64,000 nucleotides of DNA from Lepisosteus oculatus (lineage: Eukaryota; Chordata; Actinopteri; Semionotiformes; Lepisosteidae): the NCBI RefSeq assembly GCF_040954835.1, contig NC_090711.1, forward strand, positions 2,859,501-2,923,500, given 5' to 3'. Positions 33,216-45,539 of this stretch are shown in pieces; position 1 is the first letter of the stretch; each line of letters begins with the position of its first letter. The position numbers and the translations under genes were made by a program. The notes below the pieces were generated by a model. That model was given only the letters and a program-made list of their open reading frames with translations, was not told where the DNA came from and made no database searches.

Positions 33216-33917
33216 ACCCATGCCAGCCAGCCACACTCGCACCCTGCCCATCCGGTCCATGCTTGCCCAGTGGCAGGGGCACCACAGGGGAGCCGGCGTC
33301 GTAGTAGTGAAAGATGGACCCTACAGCACAATGAGAGAGAGGGAGAAAGAGAGCTGGACTTTGGGTGGGGGGGGTGTGTGGAAGAGGACAGTCTGGCCCC
33401 AGGCGTAATTCAGACTCGTTTCCCGACCGTCAGCCAAACAGCCCGCTCTCCTTTGTAATCCTTCCCGTGCTCTTACAAGAGAGGGCTGGTCTTCACCCCC
33501 TTGTCTGGCTAGAACAACGACAGCTCACAGCAGCCCCGCTCCTGGGGTCTGAATGCCCCCGCACACCGAGAGCGGAGCAGAGCAGCCCCTCCGGGTGCCA
33601 GCCAGGAGACTGAGGCAAAGCACAGAGCCGCAGGCTGGCAGGACGTCCCTGCACTGTCCGCATGTCGCGGGGCTGGCAGGCCCCTCTCCTTCCCGCACAG
33701 GGACCTCGGAGGCCGGGGGAGGAGAGATCTCCGCGCCTGCAGCGCGACGCCACACATGGCCTCGAACGAGCCCCCCAGATCCCCGGCACCAACACGGCGC
33801 TGCTTTTAGGCTTTCGCTGTTACCTCTCTACCTTTGAGAAAAACAACCAAACGGGGGAAATCAACACAGATCAAGGCAGCCCTCTGAGTCCGTGCCTTGC
33901 AAAACGGAAAATTCAGG

Positions 33918-34102
33918 CGGGGAGCTGCGTCAGCATGCGTAGGCTGCAAAGGAACAAGTAAGAGGTTTATTCCATGCTGAAAAGAGAAGAAAGAGAACAC
34001 AACGTTTCGGCCGTGGAGCCTTCTTCAGGTGTCCTTCAGGTGTCACACCTGAAGAAGGCTCCACGGCCGAAACGTTGTGTTCTCTTTCTTCTTTTTTTTT
34101 TC
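33918..34102. repeat. Copy C of hammerhead-like family, arranged as a palindrome
   Basis: A minus-oriented copy (33,918-34,032) is followed after 12 bases by a plus-oriented partial copy. The arms 33,985-34,032 and 34,045-34,092 are perfect 48-base reverse complements. Each arm holds CTGAAGA, a GC stem (GGC...GCC) and GAAAC, the order of a hammerhead ribozyme core. The 12-base spacer repeats the CTTCAGGTGT arm end. Confidence 0.9.
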
Positions 34103-34291
34103 AAAACGGAAAATTGTCAAGAGCAGCTCAAGCAAGACTTCTGCACGGACGCCGTGCGCTCGCCGGAGGCTGCACTTCATCTCTCCACCACCAGGCGGCA
34201 GCCCAGCTTTTAAGTCCGTCTCCTGTGCAGGGTTTCCTCCCAGCTCGCCCAGGCAGACAAGTTGTGTCCTCATTTCTGCCGTGCAATTATG

Positions 34292-34305
34292 GTGGCCATG
34301 GCAAC
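34292..34305 (+). promoter_or_regulatory. Perfect RFX X-box motif
   Basis: GTGGCCATGGCAAC fits GTNRCC-N2-RGYAAC. A near match (ATAACCATGGCAAC, first base off) follows at 34,445-34,458. Surrounding sequence (TGCAATTATGGTGG; TCATATGCATTAGC) is non-repetitive. Confidence 0.4.
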
Positions 34306-34977
34306 TATCTTGGAATATGGCCCGTAGTCAGTGCTTCACTATTAGCAGGTCACAGCCCTGCAGCTCGGCGTCCTCCTCCCCTCCCCTCTCCCCTCTTCCC
34401 GTTCTCCAAAATCATCCGGCCCACTCCAGCCCAAAGCTAAATAGATAACCATGGCAACCAATTTGAAGCAATTTCAGTAATCATATGCATTAGCCGGAAC
34501 CTAAATTATCTCTGAAAAGAGAAACGTTTAGAGTATGCTCTCCTTCTGCATTTTTTTCCCTTTTTCTAGAGCCCCAGTTTCCTTTTCAGTTTTCATTTTA
34601 CAGATCTGCTGCCTTCCCAGCTCAGGGCGTAACACAATGGAGAGACGGATCCTTCCCGAATTTCACTGCTGGGCGCCCACCGCCAGCGGAGATTTCTGGG
34701 AACAGACTATATAGGTCTGTATAGATGCCTGGGTGTGCAGGTGTGGGGCTTCACTGTCCCTGTGTGTCTCTGCGCTTCTGACAAACAGCCTGTGTGCCTG
34801 ACAGTGCGTGTGTCAAGGATTGTCCCTGGATGTACCTGAGCCTGGAGCAGTGTGCAGGGTAGTGTGGCCCTGTTGGTCTCGGTGTGTGTTTTTGAATATC
34901 CTAGCTTGTGTGTGCGTGGGCTCCCATCCGTGTGGCTACTCTGCATGGCTCAGGAAGAGACGCACCCCCCACACACG

Positions 34978-34978
<1 letters not shown>

Positions 34979-35022
<44 letters not shown>
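34979..35022. repeat. (AC)n microsatellite
   Basis: About 21 uninterrupted AC dinucleotides. A full CRE (TGACGTCA) lies 60 bases downstream at 35,081-35,088. Confidence 0.95.
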
Positions 35023-35023
<1 letters not shown>

Positions 35024-35089
35024 GTGCGCGCCTGCACAGAAACAGCAGCTGGCGAAATAGGGCCGGCCATGCATGAAAATTGACGTCAC

Positions 35090-38000
35090 TTTCTTTCTGC
35101 TTGAGGTCTGTTCGTTCCCTTTGTCTATATTTATCCCTGGTGAGCTGTGCAAACCGGGATGCACTCTCTCCCCTGCCTGGCTGCCTTCCCTCGCCCTCAC
35201 AGCCACAGGAGAGCCTGTCTTTCAGTCCCCTGCCTGGACAATTGCTTCTGCATGTCAGTGATACACCACGAGCCACCTCTGCGGTTCTACACCTGCCGCG
35301 TGGAAAAGCTTTCAGCCTCTCCGGAGGCCCTACTGGCCGTGGGTTCAGGTTTCAGATCAAAGCAAACAGTTTTGAGTGCAGGGCTGATGGGTGACAGGTG
35401 CCGAACTGTGTGAAGTCTCTCCGCCCCCTTGAGCGCAGTGCCAGTGCCTGGCGCCTCCTTCAGGCAGACGTCCACATTGCGCGTGCCTGTGGGGAGCCCT
35501 TGCCCAAAGGTAGGAGGGCGTGTGGCGGTTGTGGGCAATGCCCCCGATCCGCTCAGTGTCTGTGGGTCCCTGCTTGGTCGCTGCTGTCGCCCTCAGCACA
35601 GAGAGCGCTTTTGCTCCCGGTCGTGTCGGCGTGTGGGCCCGGCGCCCGAAGCCCGAAGGCTGGAGAGCGGGCAGACCTGGACGGGATGGCCCGGTGAGGT
35701 GTGCCCGCTCCAGCGAGTCCTGCCAGGCCTGCGCACCAGGTGTGCGGTCAGCGCCCCCCTCCACAGCCCTTCCCTCCCTGTAAACTCACAGCGTGTGGGA
35801 GCGGCCAGGGTGAGCTGCAGCCTGAGCTACCGCATGACGGGGATGAAGAGCTGCTCTCTCCTCCCCCCCGCCCTGGCGGAAAAAAGAGAAACACCTACAA
35901 CTAACGTCCGTCCCCTTGAGAGGCTTGGAAACAGTGGGAAGACAGAAGTCGCAATTGGTCCCCAATATGAATGTGTCTTTTGCTCTCTTTGACTGCTTTG
36001 TCACAAAACTTCTCTACGCGGACCAAGACCGAACTTCTCCTCTGCTTCTATGAACGCACATGTGGTGCACACATGTATTGCAATCAATTGTGTTGTAAAA
36101 ACAGAATAAAAAACCGCTAAGACAAAAAAGATTTCAGGCAGATGCTTCAGCTGTGTTTATTTGGGTGCGAGAGATGGGGAGGGGGATAATTGTTTTCTTT
36201 TGTCTGCAGACAAGACAGAATAGCATAACAGCAAGGCACCTGATAGCCAGGCGACAGCTTGCTCTAGACTAGAGTGCTCTGGAAGAGCTCTGCTGCAGGG
36301 CTTCTCAGCTGAGGCCACAAACACCGTGCTGTGCTCACAGTTCCTCAGGGCAGTCAACCACCATCCCGAGTCTTCACCATCTTTTTTGCCAGCATGACGA
36401 ATATGAACTGGATAAAACTGGCCATTCCAAAAACACCTGACATGGAGCGGTCTCTGTGCGTGTGCCTCACAACCCCTGCCCGTCTGTTTTACCCCTTGGC
36501 CAGGGGGCGCTGAGCCGCAGTACCCTGCACTGCCTGTGCTGCTCCAGATGGAGCCAGATGTGCTCAGCCAGCTGTGCTCACGCTGGCCACAGCCCCCCCG
36601 TGAGGAGAGAGCTGTGCTCGGCTGGGGGCTCCCGGCGCTCAGTGACCTTTCACCAGGCAGATACTCACAGCGCCTGAGACTGAGCCCCGTGCTGTGACAG
36701 TGTCCTCGCCGCTGGACCGGGAGAGCGATACAGAGGGAAAGGCAGGGAGGGCGATAGAGAAAAAGAATTTAACTGTGATGGATAAAAAGGAAACAGACGA
36801 AGGCCGAGGATCTGTAGAATCAGAACTCGCTGAGACTAATATGAACTGTATCCAAGCGCATGACCTTTCCTGAGGCCTCCCGTGGAGGAGGGGGGAGTTT
36901 AATTTGGGGAGCAGGAGGTTTGTCAGCCTGTGGAGACTGCAGGACCTTTCCTCACTCTGCCTCAGCGTGTTTGCTCAGGCCTCTGCGTGCCATTTGCACA
37001 GACAGTCTGGTGTGCATCAGCGCTGGGCCTGAGGGCCTGTACCCCAGCGTCTGTGGCTGAGACTCGTTTACTCTCCCTTGGCTGGATTCTGTCTGCACCC
37101 CTCCTCCTCCTCCGACCCCCACCATCAGCACACTGTCCACAATGAGCCGCAACTGATGCAAACACCCCAGCCCTGCTCTGACAGTCAATCTGCACCAGAT
37201 ACTGAAAAGGCAAATGTTGCCTTCCGATCCGGACAAGAACAGAGTTCCTGTACGTGCAGGGCTGCAATGGTTAACGAGAGCTGGCTGGGATTGCTGCTGC
37301 GGAGCATCGTATATTTTCCATGACTCATCCTCAGTCACTAGATGTTATAGAAGGAGTTTCCTTTCAGAGACAGCTGCGGGGCAGCAGAGAGAAAAAAACA
37401 ATCACCCAGATCATTCGCACAACCCCATCAGTACCCACAACCCACAATGCAAGAGCACTACTGCGGAAACTACTGCCTTCACCGTCCCTCACCTCGGTCT
37501 TTTTATCCCCGACTAAAGATCACGCTAACCTCGACTGCCTCAGCCACAAACTGGATTAAGTAAATACCTTAGGGCTCTATGAAAACCAGAAAGTCTTGTT
37601 TCTCTTTGGGATCAGGACCATCTACTGTAGAGGGACTAATAATTGGAATCAAAGCTGAACACAGCAAAGGATAATGAGCATGATACAATTGCTAAGGTGT
37701 CTTTTATGTGTATTGAAGTCCTGCATTGGACTGGATTGGAAACAGATTGATTCCACTCTAACAGTAAATCTACAGCCCCCTTGAAGCAGATCAGCCTCTA
37801 ATTGCATTGATGATGCATTTTTTTAAAACTACATTAGGATTTCAAGGTCTGAAACAGTTATGAGAGAACCCCTGGGAATCCAGTCAGAAAGAAAAACCAT
37901 CTAAGAATCCACATACTGGAGGGCTGGGATGTTGGTGCCTTTTTTCTGCTTTTAACTTTGCATCCAAGTGTGAAAGCATTCACACTTTAAGTGAAGCCCG

Positions 38001-38515
38001 CAGTTCCGCTTACCTGGAAATAATAAAATAAATAGCAAAGCAGATACAGAAGCACACAGTGCAACACACATCAGACATTGCTAGCTTGCACTTCAGAACT
38101 CTGAGCAGCTGTTCATTATACAGACACTGATGGACAGAGGCTATGTGTTTAAAATTGGCACTCCTATCACTCGTTTAATCAATTGTAGCTGTGGCGGGGG
38201 ACAAAAATGGAGCTTTTAGTAGGTAATTATCTTCAATCAGCCAAGGCGCTGGGGTAAAGGTAGAGTCAGAGCAGAGCAGAGAGTCAGAGAGGGGCAAGGA
38301 GGGGGTCTACAAAAGAGCTTAATGACAGCGGACGTCTCTGAAACAAACCACAAAGAGGGTCTGTGCACAGGGAGGGGGAGAGCAGAGCCATCAAACTATT
38401 GTGCGGGAGAGCAGCGTGTGAAAATGATAGCAATCACCCTTCCAGCTGCACTTACAACCCGGAACAAAGGCACAGCGGCGACGAGGTGAGGCCGAGACAT
38501 GCAGCAGGGCAGAGC
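35090..38515. other. Intergenic non-coding stretch
   Basis: GC-rich from 35.1 to 37.1 kb, then AT-richer. Open frames up to 187 codons overlap one another on both strands without recognisable motifs or paired splice sites. No RNA gene was seen. Confidence 0.35.
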
Positions 38516-38518
38516 AAC

Positions 38519-38662
38519 TGCTACTGTACTGGGAGAGAGAGAGGGACCGGAGCAGAGAGAGAGGGACAGGAGGAAAGAGAGGGGGACAGGAGGAGAGAGA
38601 GACAGAGGGATAGAAAGAGAGAGAGAAGGCAGGAGGAGAGAGAGAGGTGCAGGGAAAGAGCG
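38519..38662. repeat. GA-rich low-complexity tract
   Basis: A polypurine stretch of GAGA, GGGACAGGAGG and AGAGAGAG units. It is the source of arginine/glutamate-rich spurious frames. Confidence 0.85.
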
Positions 38663-40109
38663 TTGTTCTGAAAGCAGGAGACAGATGTCCCATCAGGTAC
38701 ATTCTATCTGGGGACAGGTACACAGACGCATAGACCTGACACCGACACAACCTGCTGGGCTGCTGACTCCCTGATCAACTGAACGCCATCTGAACCCCCC
38801 ACCACCCCTCTGAAAACACCCGGCACAGCTCTGAACCCCCTCCAATGAAGCTACTCAGCTCCAGTTTGCGGCAAACCATACGTGCAATCACATGTTGCTC
38901 CTGTACACAGCTCTCGGCAGAAGAGGAATCCTGAGGCAGAGACGAGGGCGAACAGCAGGGGTTTGAGGTGGGATATCCTGCCCCGTGCACCAGTAGAAAG
39001 GATCGCAGTACATGTTTGCACACCTCTGGATCAAAGAGCGCTGACCTACGCACCCCCCAACCCCCCTTCCCCGTGCGGCCACACCCTCTTCATGGGGATG
39101 GCGGGCAGCGGCTGTGAAGGAGATGCTGAGGACTGATTCCCCATCACTCCCATGATCACAGATAATGGCAGAAGACAAATGAGGGCGAGGGACGATGGCG
39201 GCTCTCCAGGAAGACAAAAACTAATGGCAGTGATTTTCGCTGCCTCCACCTCCCCCCACAGATAAGAGCCCGCTCCGGATCTGAGCGGAGTGAAGACTGC
39301 CGTGCCCACCTCTTGCCTCGCGTTCTGAGAGCTCGCTTTGCAGTGTCCTGGTCTCTTTGCCCCTGCTTCCTCTCAATCCCTTCTTCATCTTCATCCTGTG
39401 GCTCAGCACTCTCGCTTGCAGCGTAAAAGGATTGCAAACAAGCTGGAGATCCCTTTCTGTGGATCTAGCTAATTTAGCCAATGGATCTGAGGGTCTCAAC
39501 ATCCAGGAGCTGAACAGCTGACTGGGCTTGTCAGGGGATCTTCTCAGTCAAGGTCACAGGTCAGACTTGTTCAATTACCTGTTAGACCTCTCGGGTGTGC
39601 CTGTCCACTAAAATGTGGTTTTCTCACCCTGCTGGAGATATCCGAAAATATCCATTCATATACCGTTTGGATCCTGTTATTGATACACAGACAGTGATAA
39701 ATGGGGTGAAGTCTGATTTCCTGCACAGAAAGAAATATCTAGAATTTGCCATGAATTAAACATCTATTCTAATATTTTGCACATAGCTACTTCACCCTAA
39801 ATCAGTGTTATTTATTACACAGCGCCACAGATACAGTGTCAGCATCTCCAGTGTGGGTTATCTCTTCTCGTTATTCTGTGCTAATGGGTTTCCCTGAAGA
39901 CAGTGCAGGGAGGTTGTGGGAGGTAGTCAGAATCGGTTATAATCACAGTGAGCAGGAACAAGAGATTTCTCCCTTTTAGCACAGGATGGCACTCAGCTGT
40001 CTACTCTCATACACACAGAAACGCCCAAGAAAAACACAGAGAAACAAGCTCACCCTCTGGTCCGGGGGCTGTGGAAGAAACACGTTTCACAACTGTATAA
40101 TAATCCTAA
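38663..40109. other. Intergenic non-coding stretch, nothing recognised
   Basis: No exon, RNA gene or clear repeat. Confidence 0.35.
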
Positions 40110-40270
40110 TCCCTTGCATTCACACTGTGCTTTTCATCCCAAAGAAGCCCAGAGCGCTTCACACAGAGCAGGGGCCCAGAGTCACCCCCACTGAGGTGCT
40201 CAGCAGCCCCACCACACAGCAGATCCAGGGGAGCAGTGATTGGAAATTGGGCAAGTGGAAAAAAGGGGAA
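40110..40270. repeat. Possible worn interspersed repeat
   Basis: GTGCTTTTCATCCCAAAGAA, GCGCTTCACACAG and CAGCCCCACCACACAGCAGA share words and order with 7,350-7,470 and 30,360-30,490. The family was not identified. Confidence 0.4.
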
Positions 40271-40629
40271 ATGCCCTACTGGAGCCAACATATGTGTTCG
40301 TTAAGCATTTATATGAGATAACTGTTGTTGAGGACATGTCACTCACTGATCATGAGTACAGCTCACTTAGCAGTGGATTATTGACACTCTGTAAACACTA
40401 ACATAATCCATGCTGACAAAGAATTCCTAAATTCAATCTGTAACCCCTAATGTATCGTGCTACTGGAAACTGTTTAGTTTTTCAAATTTTGTCAAATGTA
40501 TTTTTTTTGTCATTTAGGACTCATGTTAGTCTGTAAAGCTACTATTTAAAAAAAAACATGAACATTAAAGATAAAGTAACAGAGGGGGAAAAAAAGGCTT
40601 TTTTTTTTTAAGTAGCACTTGTGTAAGAG

Positions 40630-40860
40630 CACAAAAAATATTACAAACGAGAGGAGGTCTTTTGGCCCATCCAGCCTGGTTGGGAGTTAGTCTTTAAGTA
40701 AACCCCAGGATCTCGTCCAGACGTCCGGCGTTTCTCGAGAAGGGCCGGAGTATCGGCTTCAACCACACGGCTGGGCAGCTTGTTCCCTCTCACTGGCTAA
40801 AGACCTGCCTCCCGTCCTCAGTTTAACATGTGCTTGCGCTCCAAAAAGCTACTGTTGCTG
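40630..40860 (+). repeat. Ancient fish interspersed repeat ('GAGAGGAGG...GGCCCATCCAG')
   Basis: ACGAGAGGAGGTCTTTTGGC, CCATCCAGCCTGG, TCGGCTTCAACCACACGGCT, GGGCAGCTTGTTCCCTCTCA and AAAGACCTGCCTCC form an ordered set that I recognise as a dispersed repeat in fish genomes. The sequence GGCTAGATGGGCCAAATACA at 47,682-47,701 looks like the opposite-strand end of the same family. The class is not known to me. Confidence 0.5.
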
Positions 40861-41384
40861 CTCTTTCCATTCGCATTAACATTACAATAATAAACCTGTG
40901 CGCTCAACCTTCAGACTGAACCGCAGAGACCTGCGTTTAAAAGGGCACAGTAGTTATGGTCCCCCGGTCCCCAGCGCACACGGTGCTGTAGCAGCTCTGC
41001 CTGGAGGCTCTCCTTCCCTCCCACACTGGCGCCTGCTAGCTGTGAAAGTGGTACAAGTGTGAAATCAGAAAGCAATCATCACAGGCCGCGCCCGGGGGAG
41101 GCCGAGAGAGCAGGCGATGATGTATTGATGTGCTTGTCTGCAGTCACGGCTGCCGGGGGGTGGAGAGGGGTACTGCTGCTGCACTGCTGCACTGAGGCTC
41201 CAGGAGCTGCTCACTGGACGTGGGACATGGACTTTCAATTCGCGATTGAACGTTGTGGACAGAAAGCGGGGTGACCTATAATTGGGGTCTCGAGACATCT
41301 GAACGCCGACCACGGAGAAGAAAAGCAACTCCTCGAGCGGGCCGCTCGGCGCCGCGGCCCTGGTTCATGTACGGACCCGGGGTG

Positions 41385-41470
41385 CCGTCCGCGTGGAGCT
41401 TGCATGTTCTCCCTGGGATCACGTGGGTTCCCTCCCGCAGTCCGAAGACAGACCGTTCGGATGGTGGGGC
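41385..41470 (+). repeat. Internal fragment of the tRNA-SINE/L2-type retroposon
   Basis: GCGTGGAGCTTGCATGTTCT, CCCTGGGATCACGTGGGTTC and CCTCCCGCAGTCCGAAGACA match the middle of the element at 19,379-19,711. Confidence 0.65.
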
Positions 41471-43589
41471 GGTTATTGGAAGTGATGGGATCTGACGAAT
41501 GTCTAGTGCCAGAGACCCTGTCCCTGACTTATAATAAGGTCCTGAGCTCAGAGTGCCAACAGGGGAATGGGTTTCTGCCGCTGTGAGAGGTGACTCCGGC
41601 CTTCGCAGGGAGCAGGCAAGCCATGAACAACGGCAGGCCGTGGCTTCCTGAGAGAGCAGAGGGAGGCCTGTACAGAGGCTCTGTCGCGGGCTGACGAGCT
41701 CTTCCACTGAAGGAGAAGCGCATTACTCATTACCTACCCCAACCCCAATCCAGCGAAGCCACAATGGACTCCAATCCTGCTGGCTCCAATAGCACTTAAC
41801 CCACTGAGACGCTCCGAAGAGACCACAGTACCCAAGAGCAGCCTCGTTTTAGTAAGCTTTTCTTTTTCATAATAGTGACTTTGCAATTGAGGACGTGAGA
41901 AAGACCGCGGACTGGAGGAGGTCATTAGACCCACCTTGACTGCTTTTTTATTTCTGCTTATGAATTGAATCAGCCCCACAGCCTGCTGTCTATCACCCAC
42001 GTTTGGATCTCTGAACCAGTGAGGCCCCTCTTGACTGCCCTCTGCTCCACCGCACCCGATACCTACAATTCCGACAGTTTCGGATTTTAAAACAAGGTAG
42101 CCCTCCGACTTTCGATTTATAAAAAAACGTAGCTTTCTAGCATGGACACCTCCTCGTCGACATTCACAACGCACATGTACTGTAGTAAACACCTGCACGC
42201 ACACACACACACACACCAGCTCTCCCAGCTGCTCCGCCGGGCTCTGCGCGCAGTGGGATCAAGCAACAGCAGTTCTCACAAGCGCATCAAATATTAACGA
42301 GTACAAAACGGAGCCGTGTAGCAGGAGGAACTGCCCTCGCTTCCTCGCTCGCGATGAGACCCTCGGGGCCGCTCTCCGCCTCGATCACACCGCTGTCCTC
42401 GCCCGCCCGCGGCTCCCCAGCGAGTCTGCTGCGGGGCCCTGTCGGCCGGGTCCGAGCGCCCGAACTTCAAGCCGAACCGAACCTCCACCTTCGGGGACCC
42501 CCGTTGGCTCTCCCGAAACCAACCCCCCTTCTCAAAACTGCTCACTGAAACCCTTACAAGACAGAAACCCCGGCCCTGCCGCAGTTTCTCCGGAAGAAGT
42601 GTGCAATTTTAGCAAGTTTGAAAACCACAGAAAGAACCCACTGGGAAAACAGATAGAGTGACCGTCTAGTCCACGCTGTAGAGCAGTCGTAAAGGATATT
42701 TAGTATTTTCACATACTTGAATGCCGGGTTTGTGCTCTCTGTATTCTGACTCTTATTTTCATTGCTGGACGGATGCTACCTTTTAATAGGAGAGCTGTCG
42801 CTTGCTGCCCGGTCGAACTGAATTTGACGGTTTAAGGCAGAAAAGAGACTTTCAAGTTCTGAAAACAAAACCCCAATTATTTTTGGGGGTAAAATCAGAC
42901 ATGTTCTCCGCGGTTTTTTGTGGCCTGTCTCTAGTCTGTACGTAGCCCTTGTCCTCACACGGACAGACAGTCTTGTGAGTCCAGGGGTAGCCGGGGAAGC
43001 CGGGACATGAAACGGGACCGGTCTCGATACCGGCCGCACAGCGCAGTTTCCCCTGGCAGGTGGGCTCACTCACACCGCCTCCTGGACTGGGACACTCTCC
43101 TCTCCCATCTTCACTACTGCGCCAACCCGTTTGACGTGTCCGAATAGGTGTTTTTTTTTTCTGATGTAATATTATTCAAGCGTGGGGACCTAGACACGGG
43201 TTGCGCGTCTGTCTAGCTCAAGACACAATGCCCGTGTTAGAACGGAAGATGTAGGATGTAGATTATTTTAACGACTTCGCCGATAAGCTTTGAAATCGCC
43301 CTGTCGTCGCCCTGTCGAGCGATAAACACCGCCGGTGTCAAGTCAAGGCAGGGCCGGAGATCGGACTGGGGATCACACACTGATGCGTCAACCAGCAAAC
43401 AGTCCCAGTCGCCACCTTCCCTATAAAGAAAATAAACCTTTAACATTTTAAAAATATATTTTTTCCAGCCGCACTCTGATCCGAAATTGGCGGCGCAGGA
43501 AGCCTAATTTGACCTTTTAAAGTGGAATGAAACAGGCATTACCCTGCCCTCTTCATTGTCTGAGGTGACGAGTGTTTACTCTACGGTAT
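41471..43589. other. Intergenic non-coding stretch
   Basis: Holds a short (AC)n run at about 42,198-42,216 and CpG-rich segments (42,230-42,500). No splice-consistent gene model could be built. Confidence 0.35.
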
Positions 43590-43780
43590 GGATTCCGTTT
43601 CAAACAGAAAAAGAGACAGGACAGGCACGGCTCTCTGCAGTACCGCAGCTACCCGCCTGAACCTGGTCTCATTGATTTCGGGGAGGTTAAATAAAAGCGA
43701 AGGCTCGATCATTATTTCAATTTCGTATTCATTATCGACGAATGCGATTCGAAAACAGATCTCTCCGCCGGCCGCGAGAC
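43590..43780. other. Candidate conserved non-coding element
   Basis: Non-repetitive sequence with AATAAAAGC, CATTATTTCAATTTCGTATT and CATTATCGACGAATGCG, compositionally like deeply conserved enhancers. Untested. Confidence 0.25.
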
Positions 43781-44859
43781 CCGGGGGAGGTGTCCGCGTG
43801 GGCTCGGCGCTGCCCCCCGGCTTTGAGACGGCGACCAAAACAAAACAAAAAGGCAATTACAATGTTAATGTGCGCACCGCGGGGGGGGGAAGGGGGGGGC
43901 GGTGATGAAGTGCTTGGAGTCACTTCGGGTTAACGGGGAGTGGGGTCTGGGGACCGCGAGCGCAGGCCGCCTCTTATCGGCGCGCGACAGAGAGCCGCAG
44001 ATCAAACACAGGGAGACACGTGCGCGCGGAGATAGGCGAGCTTCCTGTCACACACAAACACACACACACATCCAGTCAGGAGACCACGTCAGTCAGTCAG
44101 TCAGTCCATCAGACAGCCTTTGCCTGCTTTTAAAACCGCGCGGTGTCAACCCCCGTACAGAACAGAACGCCGAGGAGCGGGCGTTTAAAACGGGAAACGC
44201 ACACACACACACAACCAGAGCATGTGTACTCTTCCTTAACATTCCTTTCATTCGTGGGCTCAAAGCTGCAGTCCACATAAAAGACGTCTATTCAGGAGAG
44301 AGCAGCGCGCACCGCCGCGGAGAGCGACCGTACCTCGCCACATTCATTAACACGGCTAACACAAACCACTTTAAACCTCCCCCCGGGGCCAAATAATGAG
44401 CCATTAAACAGCCGCATTAGGATAAATGAAAAGGCTTTTAAGCGTTTATTACAAACCACCTGGAACTCTCTCTGGGGGGGGTCGCGCTCGCGCCGGGCTG
44501 GCAGGGCCCGGAAACCGCATCTGCGCCCCGAGCAGCGCGCGCCTCTCCGGGCTCCATTGTGTCCGGAGCGAGAGGGGTCAGAGAAAAGGCAGAGTTACAA
44601 TGTTTGTTTTGATATCCTCGCGTATAGACGTTGTTTGTTTTGTTGTTGTTTTTTTAAAAGAAAAAGAACTGCCCACCCCGACCGCCTATTCTCGCAGGCT
44701 TAAACTCCTAATTCAGCTCCAGGGAGAGAAAGAAACAGGACCCAGTGACTCCGTGACAAGGGCAATGAGTCAAAAGCGGCTCAGCTCGAGACTACGAAAG
44801 TCCGAGTGCTGAGCGGGCCGCGGGGTCCGGGGGGGTCACGCTGCCCCAGGGTGCTGAAG

Positions 44860-44902
44860 GACGTCACAGCGCGACGCCCAGCGCGGGCGTGCACGACGTC
44901 AC
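44860..44902 (+). promoter_or_regulatory. Paired CRE-like sites
   Basis: GACGTCAC occurs at 44,860-44,867 and 44,895-44,902 within CpG-rich DNA, 35 bases apart start to start. Confidence 0.3.
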
Positions 44903-45284
44903 TGCACTTGCTGCGAGTCCCTGCCGATGGAGACCGGCGGTCGAAACCGCTGCATCGATATTCTTCTCGATACCGGTGGTAGAAGCGGCTGTGCCACTTG
45001 AATCCACCAGCAGCAGCAACGCTAGATAAATCAAATCTGTCAGCTGAAGAAACAGTCAGCTCAGATCAGCGCTTTGCTCCAGATAACTCCGGCCTTTGTA
45101 ACGAGGATGAAACATCTCATTTGAGCAAACATTTCAGCTTGTACGCAGGCAGTGAGCCTCAGTACTACGTTTCCAGGCCCTTCATTGACTACAGGCTCCC
45201 CAGTCCTCGCTCTGCCTGCTAATCAGCAGAATAATGTACCTGTGATTGTGATTCTAATGCTAATGGCTTTGGAGAGAGCCTGCA

Positions 45285-45308
45285 GCCAGGGGGGGGGGGG
45301 GGGGGGCG
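45285..45308 (+). repeat. Poly-G run
   Basis: About 17 consecutive G. Sequencing or assembly length is unreliable at such runs. Confidence 0.8.
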
Positions 45309-45539
45309 TGTGATTGGCTAATTCCCCTCCTGTGGCCCCTCTGAGGCTCTGCGCGTCTTTTCAGCTTCCCTGATTAACTGGAGTGTGTTATGTGTTATTT
45401 TCTGCCTCACTGGGCTGTCAGATGCTCAGTCAGAGGTCAGAGGAGAGGAGAGGAGGCACACTTCTCTCTTCGGAGGCAGGCGGGGCAGGCGAGAGGAAGA
45501 GGAGGGAGAGGAATCCCCCCCCCCCCATCTTTGGCAGGA

